This document shows, piece by piece, positions 1 through 12,000 of a DNA stretch of 38,742 bases. The stretch is from Vicinamibacteria bacterium (GTDB lineage: Bacteria > Acidobacteriota > Vicinamibacteria > Fen-336 > JAGNNV01), in NCBI GenBank assembly GCA_019694155.1, contig JAIBCN010000006.1, positions 1-38,742 of the forward strand. Reading direction: 5' to 3'. A program made the translations under genes and the position numbers. How positions within the stretch are numbered: position 1 is the first letter of the stretch; every line of letters begins with the position of its first letter. Under the pieces are notes generated by a model. That model ran no database searches, was not told where the DNA came from, and was given only the letters and a program-made list of their open reading frames with translations.

Positions 1-3000
1 GCCCTCCACCACGGCCACACCTTGAGCGTCGGTCGAGCCGCCGACCTCGGAATCCAACCCGAAGAAGGACGTGGGCAGGACCGAAACGGGCAGGCTCGAC
101 ACGGAAGCGCCACTACCATCTTCGACAATCAGCCGCGCGCTCCCACGGGGGACAGCGCGCAGCGGCCCGATGGACAAGGTTCCACTCGCGGAAACCTGAA
201 CGGTCCCTTCGAAGATGTCGCTGCCGGACAGGAAGACCAGGCGGTAGGCGCCAGCCCGGCCCGTGAAGGCGAGGGAGAACCCTCCGTCCGTTCCTGTAAC
301 GCCCTGGGCGACCACCGCATCCCCGATGCCAATCGCCACAGTGGCGCCCGAGATCGCGGACCCGTCGGGGGTCTGAGCCGATCCCTCAACGACGGCCGTG
401 ACCGTGGCATCCAAAGCGAAGTTCAACACCTGTGCGCGATCGAGAGGAGACAGGCCCTCGAGGGCAAGCGGGTCGGTCAGATTCATGAGCGCCTGCGTGC
501 GTTCGGAAACGGTGTCCGCTCCGGCCCCGCGGTCGAAGACCACGAAGGACATGAAGGCCACCTTCTGCCCGGGGGCGACCGCGACGCCCTCCCAACGCGG
601 CTGCGAGGCCTCGTAATAGCCGAGGTTGCCCGTGGACACCTGCGACGGACCGAGGCCGTTGGAACCCCACAGCACAAAGCCTGTGGTTTCGGCCGAGGGC
701 TGGTCGGACCGGATGACGAACGCGGAGTCCGTCGGATCGATGATGCCATCGCCCAGGATCTCCATCTGGGTCCCGGAGTAGGAATACGCTATCGCGCTGA
801 GCGCGTACGACGCGGCGGCGGTGACCGTGGAGGTGTTCTCGAAGACATCGATCACCCGCGCGAATCGTCCGTCGGGCGGGACGAACAGTCGACGGGTCAA
901 CTTCACCGGCGCGGAAGCGCCCGCCCCATCCGTGGTCGGAGACGTGACCACGAGCTCTCGCCCGCTGAGCGCCTGGGCGGCGGAACCGGCCGCGGGCAGC
1001 GACACGCCCAGCATCTGAGATTCGGCCGCGAGACAGAAGGGGAAGCAGCCGTTCGACTCGTTCACCATCTGGCCGTCGAACCGATACCCCGAGAGTCTCT
1101 TCGGCAGCGCCACGCGGTCCCCAACCACCACGCTGAACGGCGTCGCGGGGCCATCGTAGAGCCAGGCCTTCTCTCGGCCAAATCCTCCGGATCCCGTGAC
1201 CGTCACCTCGACTTCGGTGTTCGCGGGCAGGCCGGCAAGTTGGCCCTCGCCTTCCCCGTCGAGTTCCAGCTCGAACGCGAAGGGGGCGCCGTCCACTCGC
1301 AAGCTGGCCATATGGCCGGCGGCCTTCGCCCCCGAAGGTTCGAGGTAGGCGCGGATCCGGACTTCACCAAACTGGTCCGCCGTCGAGAGCTCAACATCGC
1401 TCACGGCAGCCGAGGGCGAGCCGGATGCGGTGTAGAAGGAATTGCGTCCCTGACTGTAGGGACCGGGCGCCCAGCCGTAGACGTTGAAAGACGCGTCGCC
1501 GTCCGGCAGCCCGGTGATGGTGTACCGCCCGCCCGCGTTGGTCGTCGACCGCGCCAGCACGATCTCCTCACCCGAGGCGTCGTCATACCGTGTTACTACG
1601 ACGGCCCCACCCTGAACGGGAGCGCCGCCCAGCGTGACTCTTCCCGACGCGCTGACGGAACCGGGCCCCGTCTGCAGCCAGACCGGCGCCTCCACTCCCG
1701 GCTCAATCCGCACAAACGCGGGCCCCAGAGGTGTGTCGATGCGATTCAGCCCCAGAAGCAGGCCTTGGAGGACGACCACGCCGCGGGCATCGGTGCTGCC
1801 GACAACCGGAAGATCGAGCCCGAGGAACCTCGTGGACCGCGCGGACGCGCCGAGGCTCTCGACGGAGCTGCCCGTCCCGTCCACCAACCGCACCTTCGCG
1901 CTGCCGCGGGCGGTCGAGTCGAGGGCGCGCAGCGGCCCAAGGGACTGCGTGCCGCTGGCGAAGATCTGGAGCGTGGCTTCGAACAGCTGATCCCCCAGGA
2001 CGAAGACCACACGGTATGTGCCGGTGGGGCCGGAGAAAGCAAGGGAGAAGCTGCCGTCGGCGGCGGAGACGCCTTGAGCCACCACGGTCTCACCGCGGGC
2101 AACGGCGACCGTCGCTCCCGCAAGGGCGTCGCCCGCCTCGGTTTGCGCGACCCCCTCGATGACCACCTGAGCCGGTGCGGGAACGTCGAAGTTCTGAATG
2201 GCCGCGCGGTCGGCCTCGCTCAGGTCGGCGAACGCGCCCGCCGCCGAAAGGTCCAGCAGGGAGGGAATGAGCGCCGGATCCATGGTGGTGAACGCGAGCA
2301 GGGCCTTCTTGCCGTGCGGGGGCAGGGTCAGCGTGCTCTGAATGAAGCAGCCCTCGTTACAGAACCACTCGGCGTCGCGGCCAAAGACCACCGAGTACGA
2401 GCCGTCCACGGTTACGGACCCGGGCTCGCCGCTCGCGTTCCCATAGGCTCCCAGACCGGCCACGACGGTGATCGTGATCTCCGCGTCGGAGGGGTTCGTG
2501 AACGTAGTGAGGCTTCGGGCGAACGCGCCGCCCGTGGGCACGAAGAGAGTCTGGTGAGAGTAGACCGGCGTGGGGTTCCACCATGACCCGTCATAGGAGG
2601 CCAGACGCGCCTCCGATCGGCCGTCCACCGTCTCGGCCGACAGGAACACTCCGGAGGAGTTGATGCTGTACATATCGAACTGAGCCGGATAGATGGAGCC
2701 GTCGGAAGACCCGGTGACGTTGAAGTCGCCGATGGCGCGTGGCCCATGATGCGACCCCGCGGTCAGGGTGACCGACCGGGTCTCGCCCAGCGCGAGGTCG
2801 AACTCCGCCGCGGCCAGATCTGAAGACCAGGCAACAACCTGGGTGAAGCCGGCGGGGAGAGTGACCCTCACGCGGCCCTGCGCATCGGAGGTCCGATTCA
2901 GAGTACGCGGCCCGACCGCGGTGATGGTCACCGGCTGGTCGGGGAAGGGTTGCCCCGCTCCGTCAACCAGCGAGACATCGAGGATGGCAACGGGGAGGGT

Positions 3001-6000
3001 CAGATCCACGATGACGTCGCCGCCGACGGGTATCGTTGCGGCTGCGGTGGCCTCGACGAGATCGTCAGCGGCCGTGGCTCCCACGATCACGTCATGGCCG
3101 CCGAGCCTCACGAAGGAATACGTCCCGTCGGCGCCGGTGACCTGCGCCGCCGAAGCGCCGCCCGACAGATCGCTGAGCCAGACGTTCACTCCCGCCGCCG
3201 GCAGCCCTCCGGGCAGGCGGATCGCGCCATGCACTCGCCCGGGCGGCTCGAAGGCGAGATCGGCCCCCCCGGGCGCGCTGTAGTGGAAATAGCCGCTCCG
3301 GGTCAGCGTAGCGCCGTCCTCGGCCACCGCGGTCACGTTGTGCCAGCCGGCGTCGGCGGCGCTGCCCGTGGGCTGACCGAGGTACTGGACTCGTCCGAGG
3401 GCATCCGTGGCGCGGCTCGGCGCGCAAGTGGGCGGCAACGAGGTGGAGCACACCGTGATGCTGACGCCCGGCATCGGAAGACCCGTGCCGTTCTCGGTGA
3501 CCCTCACCAGATGAACAGGCGCCCGCGTCTGCGTGTGGTTCAAGACGGTCTCCGAACCGGAAGGAATCGTCGTGGTGACGGAGTCAGACAGGCCCTGGAA
3601 ACTGAAGCCCACGGTCGCACTGCCGGTGGTGGGAGAGTCGATACGGTATTCCCCGTTCGGATCCGTGACGGACTGCTTCGCACCTGCGGAAACCGTGACC
3701 CCCGGAAGAGGGGTGACGCCGTCGGACGCGACGACCCGACCCCGAATCGCGGTTGGCAGGGCCGGCAAGTTGATCGCCAGCGTGAGCCCGCCAGCCACGC
3801 GCAGGGTGCCCGTGGCCTCGTACACGACGTCCCGGTCCGTCACCTTCGCGGTGAGGAAGCCGACGGGCATGGCCGCGGTGGCGCGGCCCGAAGCATTCGT
3901 GGTCACCGTCCTCAGATTGTCGGCCGGCGCAGCCGCGATGCTGTCGCTCACGAGAGTCACGGCAACCCCACTCTGGCTGACGCCCGCCCGCTTGACGTCA
4001 ACCTGGACGCTTCCCGAGGACGCCGCCGCAGGGGCGATCGAGTAGCGGGCTCCCAGGTATGCCTCCACGGCCCTTCGCTCGGCCGGGCTCAACGCCCGGT
4101 TGTAGATGAGGACCTCGCTCATGTCGCCCCACCAGAACTGCATGGCGCCGTTGTACGACCCGAGTAGACGGGCCGGGACGTTGGCGTTGGTCACCACCGA
4201 GATCACACTCAGGTCCCTCGGCCGGGCCGTCTGGGTCCCGTCCACGGGAGCACCGTTGATGTATGTGTCGCCCTGCTTCACCGCGGCAGCGGTGTTCGTG
4301 GGTTCCCACAAGGTCGCAGCACCGCTGGCGAACGGGTAGCTCGACGGTGTGTCACCGAGCAGGTAGCGGTAGCTCCCGGTCGCGGAGTCGCTCTCCCGCG
4401 CCACGAAGAAGACGGTGCGGATGTCCGCCATGGGCATGGTGAAATTGAAGTAGTCGCTTGAGCCATCAAAGCGCAGCGCGGGAAGGCGGTTCGACGCCTC
4501 GGGAACGTGCTGGGGAAGTGCGGCCCCGTTCTGCTGGACGAGATGATTCCCCTGGCCCGACTGGTCCGTCCACACAGGCAGATAGCTGCCCGCGGATCTC
4601 CCCACTCCCGCATCGGCCCGGACCCACAGGCTCAGGTTGGCATCCCGAATCGGGCCGTCTTCGGACCGGATGAAGCTGGCAGTCGAGATCGCACTATCTT
4701 CAAAGAAGTCCCGGAACGCGACGGCCTTCACGATCGTGGTCGCCTCGACGACAAAGGGCCCGGAGTATTCGGGTGACAGTCGTGTGGGCGTGGTGCCGTC
4801 AAGGGTGAAATGAACCACGGCCTCCGGCGTGTCCGTGTTGATTTGCACCGAGGTCGGACCATCGAGGACCGCACCCGGGGGCGAGACCCTGGGCGCGCTG
4901 ACCCGGGGGGTGTAGGGTCGGTACTTCCGCGCCAGGTAGTCCTCAACCGACTGGCGTTCTTCCCCGTTCAACGCCCGGCTGTAGATCAGCATCTCCGCCA
5001 GGTCCCCTTTGAAGAACTGGGTGATGCCGATGTACGTCCCAAAGGTGTCAGCCCGGGTATCGCCGGTGGTCACCACCGATACGATGGAGGCCTGCCGGGG
5101 CCGGCCGCTGGCCGTACCCTTCACCGGGACGCCGTTCACCCACGTCTGACCTCCGGTAACTGCGGCCGATGCGGAGGTGCTCCAGATCGCTTCCCCGCTG
5201 GCGCCGGGGGCGAAGTCCAAAGGCGGGCCGGAGAAGTTGCTGAGAAGGTAATGCGAACTGGTGTCCCCGGAATTGTCCTGCAGCACCCAGAAGACGGTCT
5301 GGATGTTGCCGATCGAATTGAATCGCAGGAAGTCGGAAGAGCCATCGAAGCGAAGGACGGGCAGCCCGCCGAATGCGGGCGCGGAGGTCACCAGGAGCGG
5401 GCGCGCCGAGGGCGTCGCCTGAAGGGCGTTGTTGGGAACGGCGGAGGCGTCGGCCCAGACTCCGTTCCACCCGGAGGGTTCGGCGGCGTCGTAGGGAATG
5501 GTGTCGGCGCTTACCCACATTCGAAGGCCTTCGGTGGGAACTCCTTCGAGCGCAGGCGCGGCCGTTACGGGGACCTCGATGGCCTCCCCGCCGTTCCCGG
5601 CTGGATCAAACTGAGCGAGCCGCAGAACATCGCCGATGGCTCCAGGGATTGAGCTGACGAACGAGCCGTCTGCGGCAACCGGGGCGAGGCGGACGTCACC
5701 CCGAGGACTTCGGATCTCCACGGCACTCCCCGCTTCCCCAGCGCCAGCCCCCCCAACGATCTGAACGCTCGAGCCCGCGCGGGCGGCCGCGACTACTCTC
5801 GCCGCAACCACCGGCGCCGGGGGAGTGCGATCGACGGCGATCACCCTCGTCGCGGAACTCGTGCCTCCCTGGCTGGCGGTCGCCGTCGCCTGGATGGTGA
5901 TGGAATCGCTCTCAGGAACTCCCGAAAGGTCCAGCGTGGTTGTGTAGGGACCAGGTGCAGGTATCGACACGGCGGCCAGGCCCGGAGTCGCAAACTCCAC

Positions 6001-9000
6001 GCCCTGAACGGGCTCGGACACCTGGGCGGTCACAGTGACGCTGGATCGGACGCGCGCCCCCTGGGCGGGCTGGGTGATCGTCACGACGAGGGGCGTGTTG
6101 TCCACAAGGACGGTGATGGGTGGACCATCCGCGGAGTTTCCCGGCGCGTCGTAGGCGCGGGGGAACAGAGTGTGGAAGCCCTCGGCCAGGATCCGGGTAT
6201 CGAACGACGCCGTCAAAGAGGGGGCGAAGAGTGTGGCTCTCGTCGTCGGGCCTTCCACCACCTCAATGCGCTGGATAGCCGACAGCGCATCGGCGGCGGA
6301 AGCGGCGAGCGTGATCGTTCCCGAGATCGTCTGATTCGCTGCCGGAGTCACAAGAGACACGGACGAGGGCGCGGACACGTCAACGATGAACGCCGAAGCG
6401 AGGGTGGCGAGGTTCCCGGCTCTGTCCTGCGCCTGCGCGAAGACCTGGTGGGTTCCTTCCGCCAGATCCGCGGACGGAACGTGGTGGAATCCATTCACGG
6501 TCTTCACGGCGGGAACGGGGGCTCCGTCGAGGGTAAGGACAACCGGTGCGGCGGCGTCGAAGCCGGCCAGGCTGTCGACGGCCGACACCGAGATCGTCGG
6601 TCTTCGATTCCGGACCGCGCTGTTCGGAGCGGGCGCGGTGAGGTTCAACACGGGAGGAACGGTGTCGAGGGAAGAGAAGCTCGAAACCTGCGTCTGGGTC
6701 TGAACGTTCCCGAGCAGGTCGATGGCCCCCGTCACGAAGACCGAGTAGGACGCGTTCTCCGGCAAGGGCGCCGCCGGCACGAATCGCACCATCGTCGGAG
6801 ACACCAGACTGGAGGAGCCGGTCACCTGTCCCGCGCCGGTCCGATAAAGCCTGATGACGCCTTCGAGGGCCGCGGGGGGCAGAGAGAGCGGCTCGGAGAA
6901 AGTGATCTCGATGGCGGCGGCCGGCGCTACCTGCAACGCCCCAGACGCCGGGCTGAAGGTCACCGCATGGGGCGGCGTCTTGTCCTCGGTTGTGAACCGG
7001 CTGCTGAACGTCTCGGCCGGGTGGCGCCCGAGAGAATCCGTCACCGCGGTGGTGGCGAGAATCGTCAGCGTCTTGGGATTCGGCCAGCCGGCGGCGGGAG
7101 GGTTGAATGTGGCGGTCCGGTTGTCGTTCGACAGCACAGGCAGGGACGTGGTCACACCCACCGAACCATCGCGAACACTCAGACCCGTCGTACCCGCCAG
7201 AGGGTCCGAGAAAGTGAGGCTGAGCGGTTGCATCACGGACACGTCCACAGCGCCGTCGGCGGGGCTCACGCTGAGCACACGCACGGGCGAGTCGTCGAGC
7301 ACCAGATCGTGGAGGTCCAGCACTTCACCGTTCGTCGTGGGCCTGCCCGAGGCCTGGGCGAGGCCGCCGGTCACGGGATCGCTGACCCTCACCGAGAAGG
7401 CCGCCAGGCTGACGCCGCGGAAAGTGAAGCGCCCATCGGCCTGCGCCTGCGCGGAAGTCGACGAGGATGTGCCGGTGAGGTTGAGAGTCACCGCCGCGCC
7501 ATAGGCCGGCGTCAACCCGTCCGCCCTCAGGACCCGCCCGGTCACCGTGGCCGAGTCCTGGAGTTCTACGACAACGTCGTTGGTCTTCCCATCCTCGATG
7601 ATCCCGGAGGCGGTGCCGTAAAGCGCGAGGGACCCGTTCATCACCCTCAAGGTCGCCGTGAAGGGCCCGGCGAGGACCCTTGGGAGCAGGAACGAGCCGT
7701 CGCTGGCGCTCGTCTCGAGGGTCACCCCGCGCCGCCGCCCGGCGGGGCCGTACGCGATCGTGACGCTGCCCCGCACCGGTGCGCCGAGGGAATCGTGTCC
7801 AACTCCGCGGAGGGAACCGATACCGTTGAGCCTCAGCGTGACAGGCTCGGCGTCGCCGCCCGCGGGAACGTCGACCGTGCCGCTCGCGAAGTCGTCGCTG
7901 CCCAGCGCCTCGGCGGTCAGGGTGGCAAGGCCTGACGGCACGCGCGTGAACTCGAAGTTTCCGTTCTCGTCGGTGGAGCCGGTGACCACACCCCCGCCGG
8001 CGCCCCCCACGGAGATGGAAATCGCGGTGACGCCCGCCCCTTCGGTGCCCGTCCCCGCCTTCAGCACTGTTCCCGTGACGCGCCCGCTGTCGCGCAAGGC
8101 CACGTTGAGCTCGAGTGTTGTTCCTTCGCCCACAAGGTTGCCCGAGACGGTTCCGCGAAGGAAGGTGATCGCGCCTGTTCCGAGATCCGCGCTCACCACC
8201 ACCTTTCCCTCGGGCACGCCCTGAACGAGGTACTTCCCGAACGCGTCGGATGTGGTGGTGGCCGAATAGCCGCCGGAGGTCAGCTCAACCCTGGAGCCTC
8301 CTCGCGGACTGCCGTTCTCGGTGACGAAGCCGGTCACGGTTCCGATGGCCTGCGCACGCATGTCGACCTGGACGATCTCGCCCTCTGCGTCGATCGTCCC
8401 CGCGGCGAGGCCGGTGCGGCCGGTGAGCGGGTCCAGGCCTTCGAGACGGAAGGCGCCCGCAGGGACGTATCCGAATTCGTAGCCGCCCACGGGGTCGGTG
8501 GCGGATGTGGTGACCTGGCCGATCAGCCGCCCGCCCACCAGGAGGCGGACGCTTCCATAAGGAATGGGGGAATCGTCACCGACCGGGTGGAGGAAGCGGC
8601 CGCGGACGGTGCCGGTGGTGGTGACGCGCACCGTCGTCTCCACGAGGGCCGTTCCCGTGGGGATCGTAAGCGCATTGCGGCCGCCATTGCGGCCGAGGGG
8701 GTCGCGGACTTCGATCGACACCTGTCCCTCGAAGACACCCGGAAAATCGACTCTGCCCTGGCTCGAGGCGTCGAGCACGCCCTCAAACACGCGCCTCGGG
8801 TAGGCCGCCTCTCGCAGAGTCACGTAGGCATTGGTGACCGCTTCGGCATTCGCGGTCTCCACCCGCACCCGAACCGTCGCCTTGCCCTTCAACCGGATGT
8901 CGTGCGTCAGAGGCACGGAGGCGGCGGCGAAGATCCGGCCCTGTTCCACGAGCCCCGTCAGCGGATCGCGAGCCGTGATGGTGTAGCTGCCTTGCGGGAA

Positions 9001-12000
9001 AATCTCCGCGAAGCGGTACTCGCCTTGGGCGTTAGTGAATACGGTGACGTCCGGGAGGGGCCCGTTCATTGTGACCTCCACCCCGGGCCCGGCGATCGTC
9101 TCGCCGTCGGGTTCATAGACGACCCCGCTGATCCTCCCCGCGATAGTGCTGACCAATGACAGGGTCACCTCGACGGAAGCGCCCGGCACGAGGTCTTGAG
9201 TCACGGTGACGGGCGTCGGAGCGAAGGTCGGCTCGGTCGCCGTCAGATAGACGCGCCCCGGGTGCACACCCGTGAACCGGAACCGCCCGTCCGCGCCGGT
9301 TCGTGCCCGGTGGGTCACGGTCTGCTGCATGCCGCAGAACGAGATGTCCCGCACGAAGGCGAGAGATCTCAATTCCACTTCCGCGCCGAGCACGGGCTGG
9401 CCGTCCCGGTCGTTGACGACTCCTGCAATCGTCGAACCGCGGGTCTCCACGCGCAGGATCCCGAATCCGGTCGACCCTTCGCCCGTGACGGAAACCGTGG
9501 CGCGGGCGGCGTCCATGATCTCGCCTTCATGGACGACCTGAGCGGTGACCGCGCCGACGCCGAGGGACGAGAAGGCGGCCCGGCCCGACGAATCGGTCAC
9601 CGCGGTTGAACGGCCGCAGGGGTCGACCTTGGAGTCGAGGAGCTTCACGGACAACCCGGCGAGGGCGCTTCCCGTCATGTCCAGAACGGTGAATTCGGCG
9701 GCTCCGAGGCTTGAAAGGACGATGCGCACGCCGGTGGCGCGGTCTCCTCCAACAGTCACCGTGGCCGTTGTCTGTCCCGTTCTCTTCCTGTCGCGAGTCG
9801 TGGCGTTGACCACGTGGGCCGACAGCTGAGGCACTACCGGCAGGACGAACGAGCCAAGCGGCCCGGAAAGCACGGACCCGGCCCCCGAGGTCACAATGAC
9901 TCCCTCGGCCGGGGAGCCATCGGGCATGACGACTTCACCCTCGATGGTGCCAAGGGCTGTGACGGGCGGAATCTCGACGGAGAGATTGACCTGCAGATCC
10001 TCGAGGCCCGGGTTCACGCCGGTCTCGGTCTTGAAGTCCCGAGTGTTGGCCTGGGCCATGATCATGAAGGCCCCCACCGGCATTCCCACGAAAGAGTACC
10101 GGCCTTGCCCGTCGGTCGAGGTGACGGCCATGACTTGAGCGTAGGGGCCGGGATTGATGTAGTACGTCACCACGGCCCCTACCGCAGGCTTCGCCGGCTG
10201 CTGCCCTTCGACGGTCCAGACGGTGCCGTGCGCTCGCGCGGCGCCGTCGAAGATCGTGACATCGATCTGGGCCGGCACGTTCGCCCGGTCTATTCGCCCG
10301 GCCGCCGAGCCAATCCCGTTCCCTTTTCCGGCCCGAACGGTCACCGGCCCCACGGTGACGCCCGAGACCGAATACCGGCCGAGGCTATCCGTGACCGTGG
10401 CTGCGCCAACCTGAGTCTCGGTCTGAGACAGGACGGTCACCTTGGCCCCGGCAATAGGCTTGTTCTGGAAGTCCCTTACCGTGCCGTTGACCGACCCGGT
10501 GGCGAGCATCACGAAGTCGGCGACGATCTGCTGCCCTGGCGAGCGAACGTAGAGCGACTGGGATCGCCTGGCCCCGCTCGACGGGTCGATGGTGAAGAGC
10601 TGGAACGGGTTGCCGCACTGGTCCTGGCGGACGTAGCGAAGCTCGAATGCGCCGTTCTGGTCCGTCGTGGGAGCCGCGAATCCGGCAAATGGGACGACAT
10701 CGGTGCAGAGGAGCGACGGAAACTGCGCATAGGTGACCGTGCGGCCGGCCAGGGGCGACCCATCGCTGTCAAGCACGCGACCGGAGACGATGGCGCCCAT
10801 CTCGGGGGAGGCCGGGGAGCCGGGCCGTGAGAAGTTGAGCCTGGACGCCAGGGTGACCGTCCCTTCGGGCCCAACCGCGCCGCGGGTGTCCTCGATGCCC
10901 CGCACGGTGAGGCGCGCAGGGAGGTAAGGGCCCTCGGGAAGAGCCAGAGCCGCGAAGACCAGGCGTCCGGAGAGTTGGCGTCTTGCCGACCTCACCTTGT
11001 TGTCGGGGATGGAGTAGTTCGAAACTTGCGCGGCGCTTCCTTCGCCCACCACGCGGTCGAACACCAGCACCGTCTGGAAGCCCCACGGCCCCGCGCCATC
11101 GAGCGTCTCCGGGCCGATGATCGCGCCGGCCACCAGCCGGGGGCCGTCAGCGGGCAGGGTGTTCACCGACAGGGGATTCGTGGACTCGAAAACCCCGTCG
11201 CCATTCTGATCCACCTGCAGGGTGGCTTCCCCGTTCCCGTCGGCGAGGACGCGCACTATCGAGCCTTCTGAAACCGGCCCAGACCAGGAGGCTCGCCCGA
11301 ACGAGCCGTCAGGCCGCGGGAAAGTGGTCGACAGACTTCCCGTTCCCCCCTGGGACGCGCGGAATTCCCATCGATAGGGGCCGGCGGACGGCTGAGTGGC
11401 GAGGCCAAGCATGATGTCGGAGCCCAGGGGCATGAGCACGGCGCCCACGACGTTCTGTGAGGTCAGCACCGCGGGCGCCCCCAGGCTCGTGGACCGAATC
11501 GAAGTGCGGCCAGCGCCGTCCACAAGCGCAAGGTCGCCTTCGACGCCATCCCAGCCGAAAGAGGTGAACGGGGCGGCGGAGGCGATCAGTCGGGCCGTGT
11601 CATATTCATAGCCCGTTCCGCCGCCCGTCTGCAGTGCGGCATCGGACAGGTTGGCGCCCACCGCCTGAACGAAGGCGTGGCCGGCCTCCGTCGTGCGGAG
11701 AAGTTGATCGAAGCCCGGGTCGACCGGCTCTCCGGAGAAGAAGTCGTAGAAGAGGTCGCGCACGGCGGCATCGCGGGCTTGGCCGAGCGTCACACGCAGC
11801 CCGGCTTCGGCAAGGGCGAGCGCCTTCTTCACCGCGGTCTGACCGCTCACGCGGATGACGCCCGCCGGCAAGGTGCCGCTGGGCGCGTTGGCCACGCTCC
11901 ATGCCTGGCCGAGGACCCGCATCGCGGCGTCCGCCACCGCCTCGGGCAGGTCTTCGGTGGAGGCGGGAAGCACAAGGGTATCCGGGGAGAGCGGGACGTT

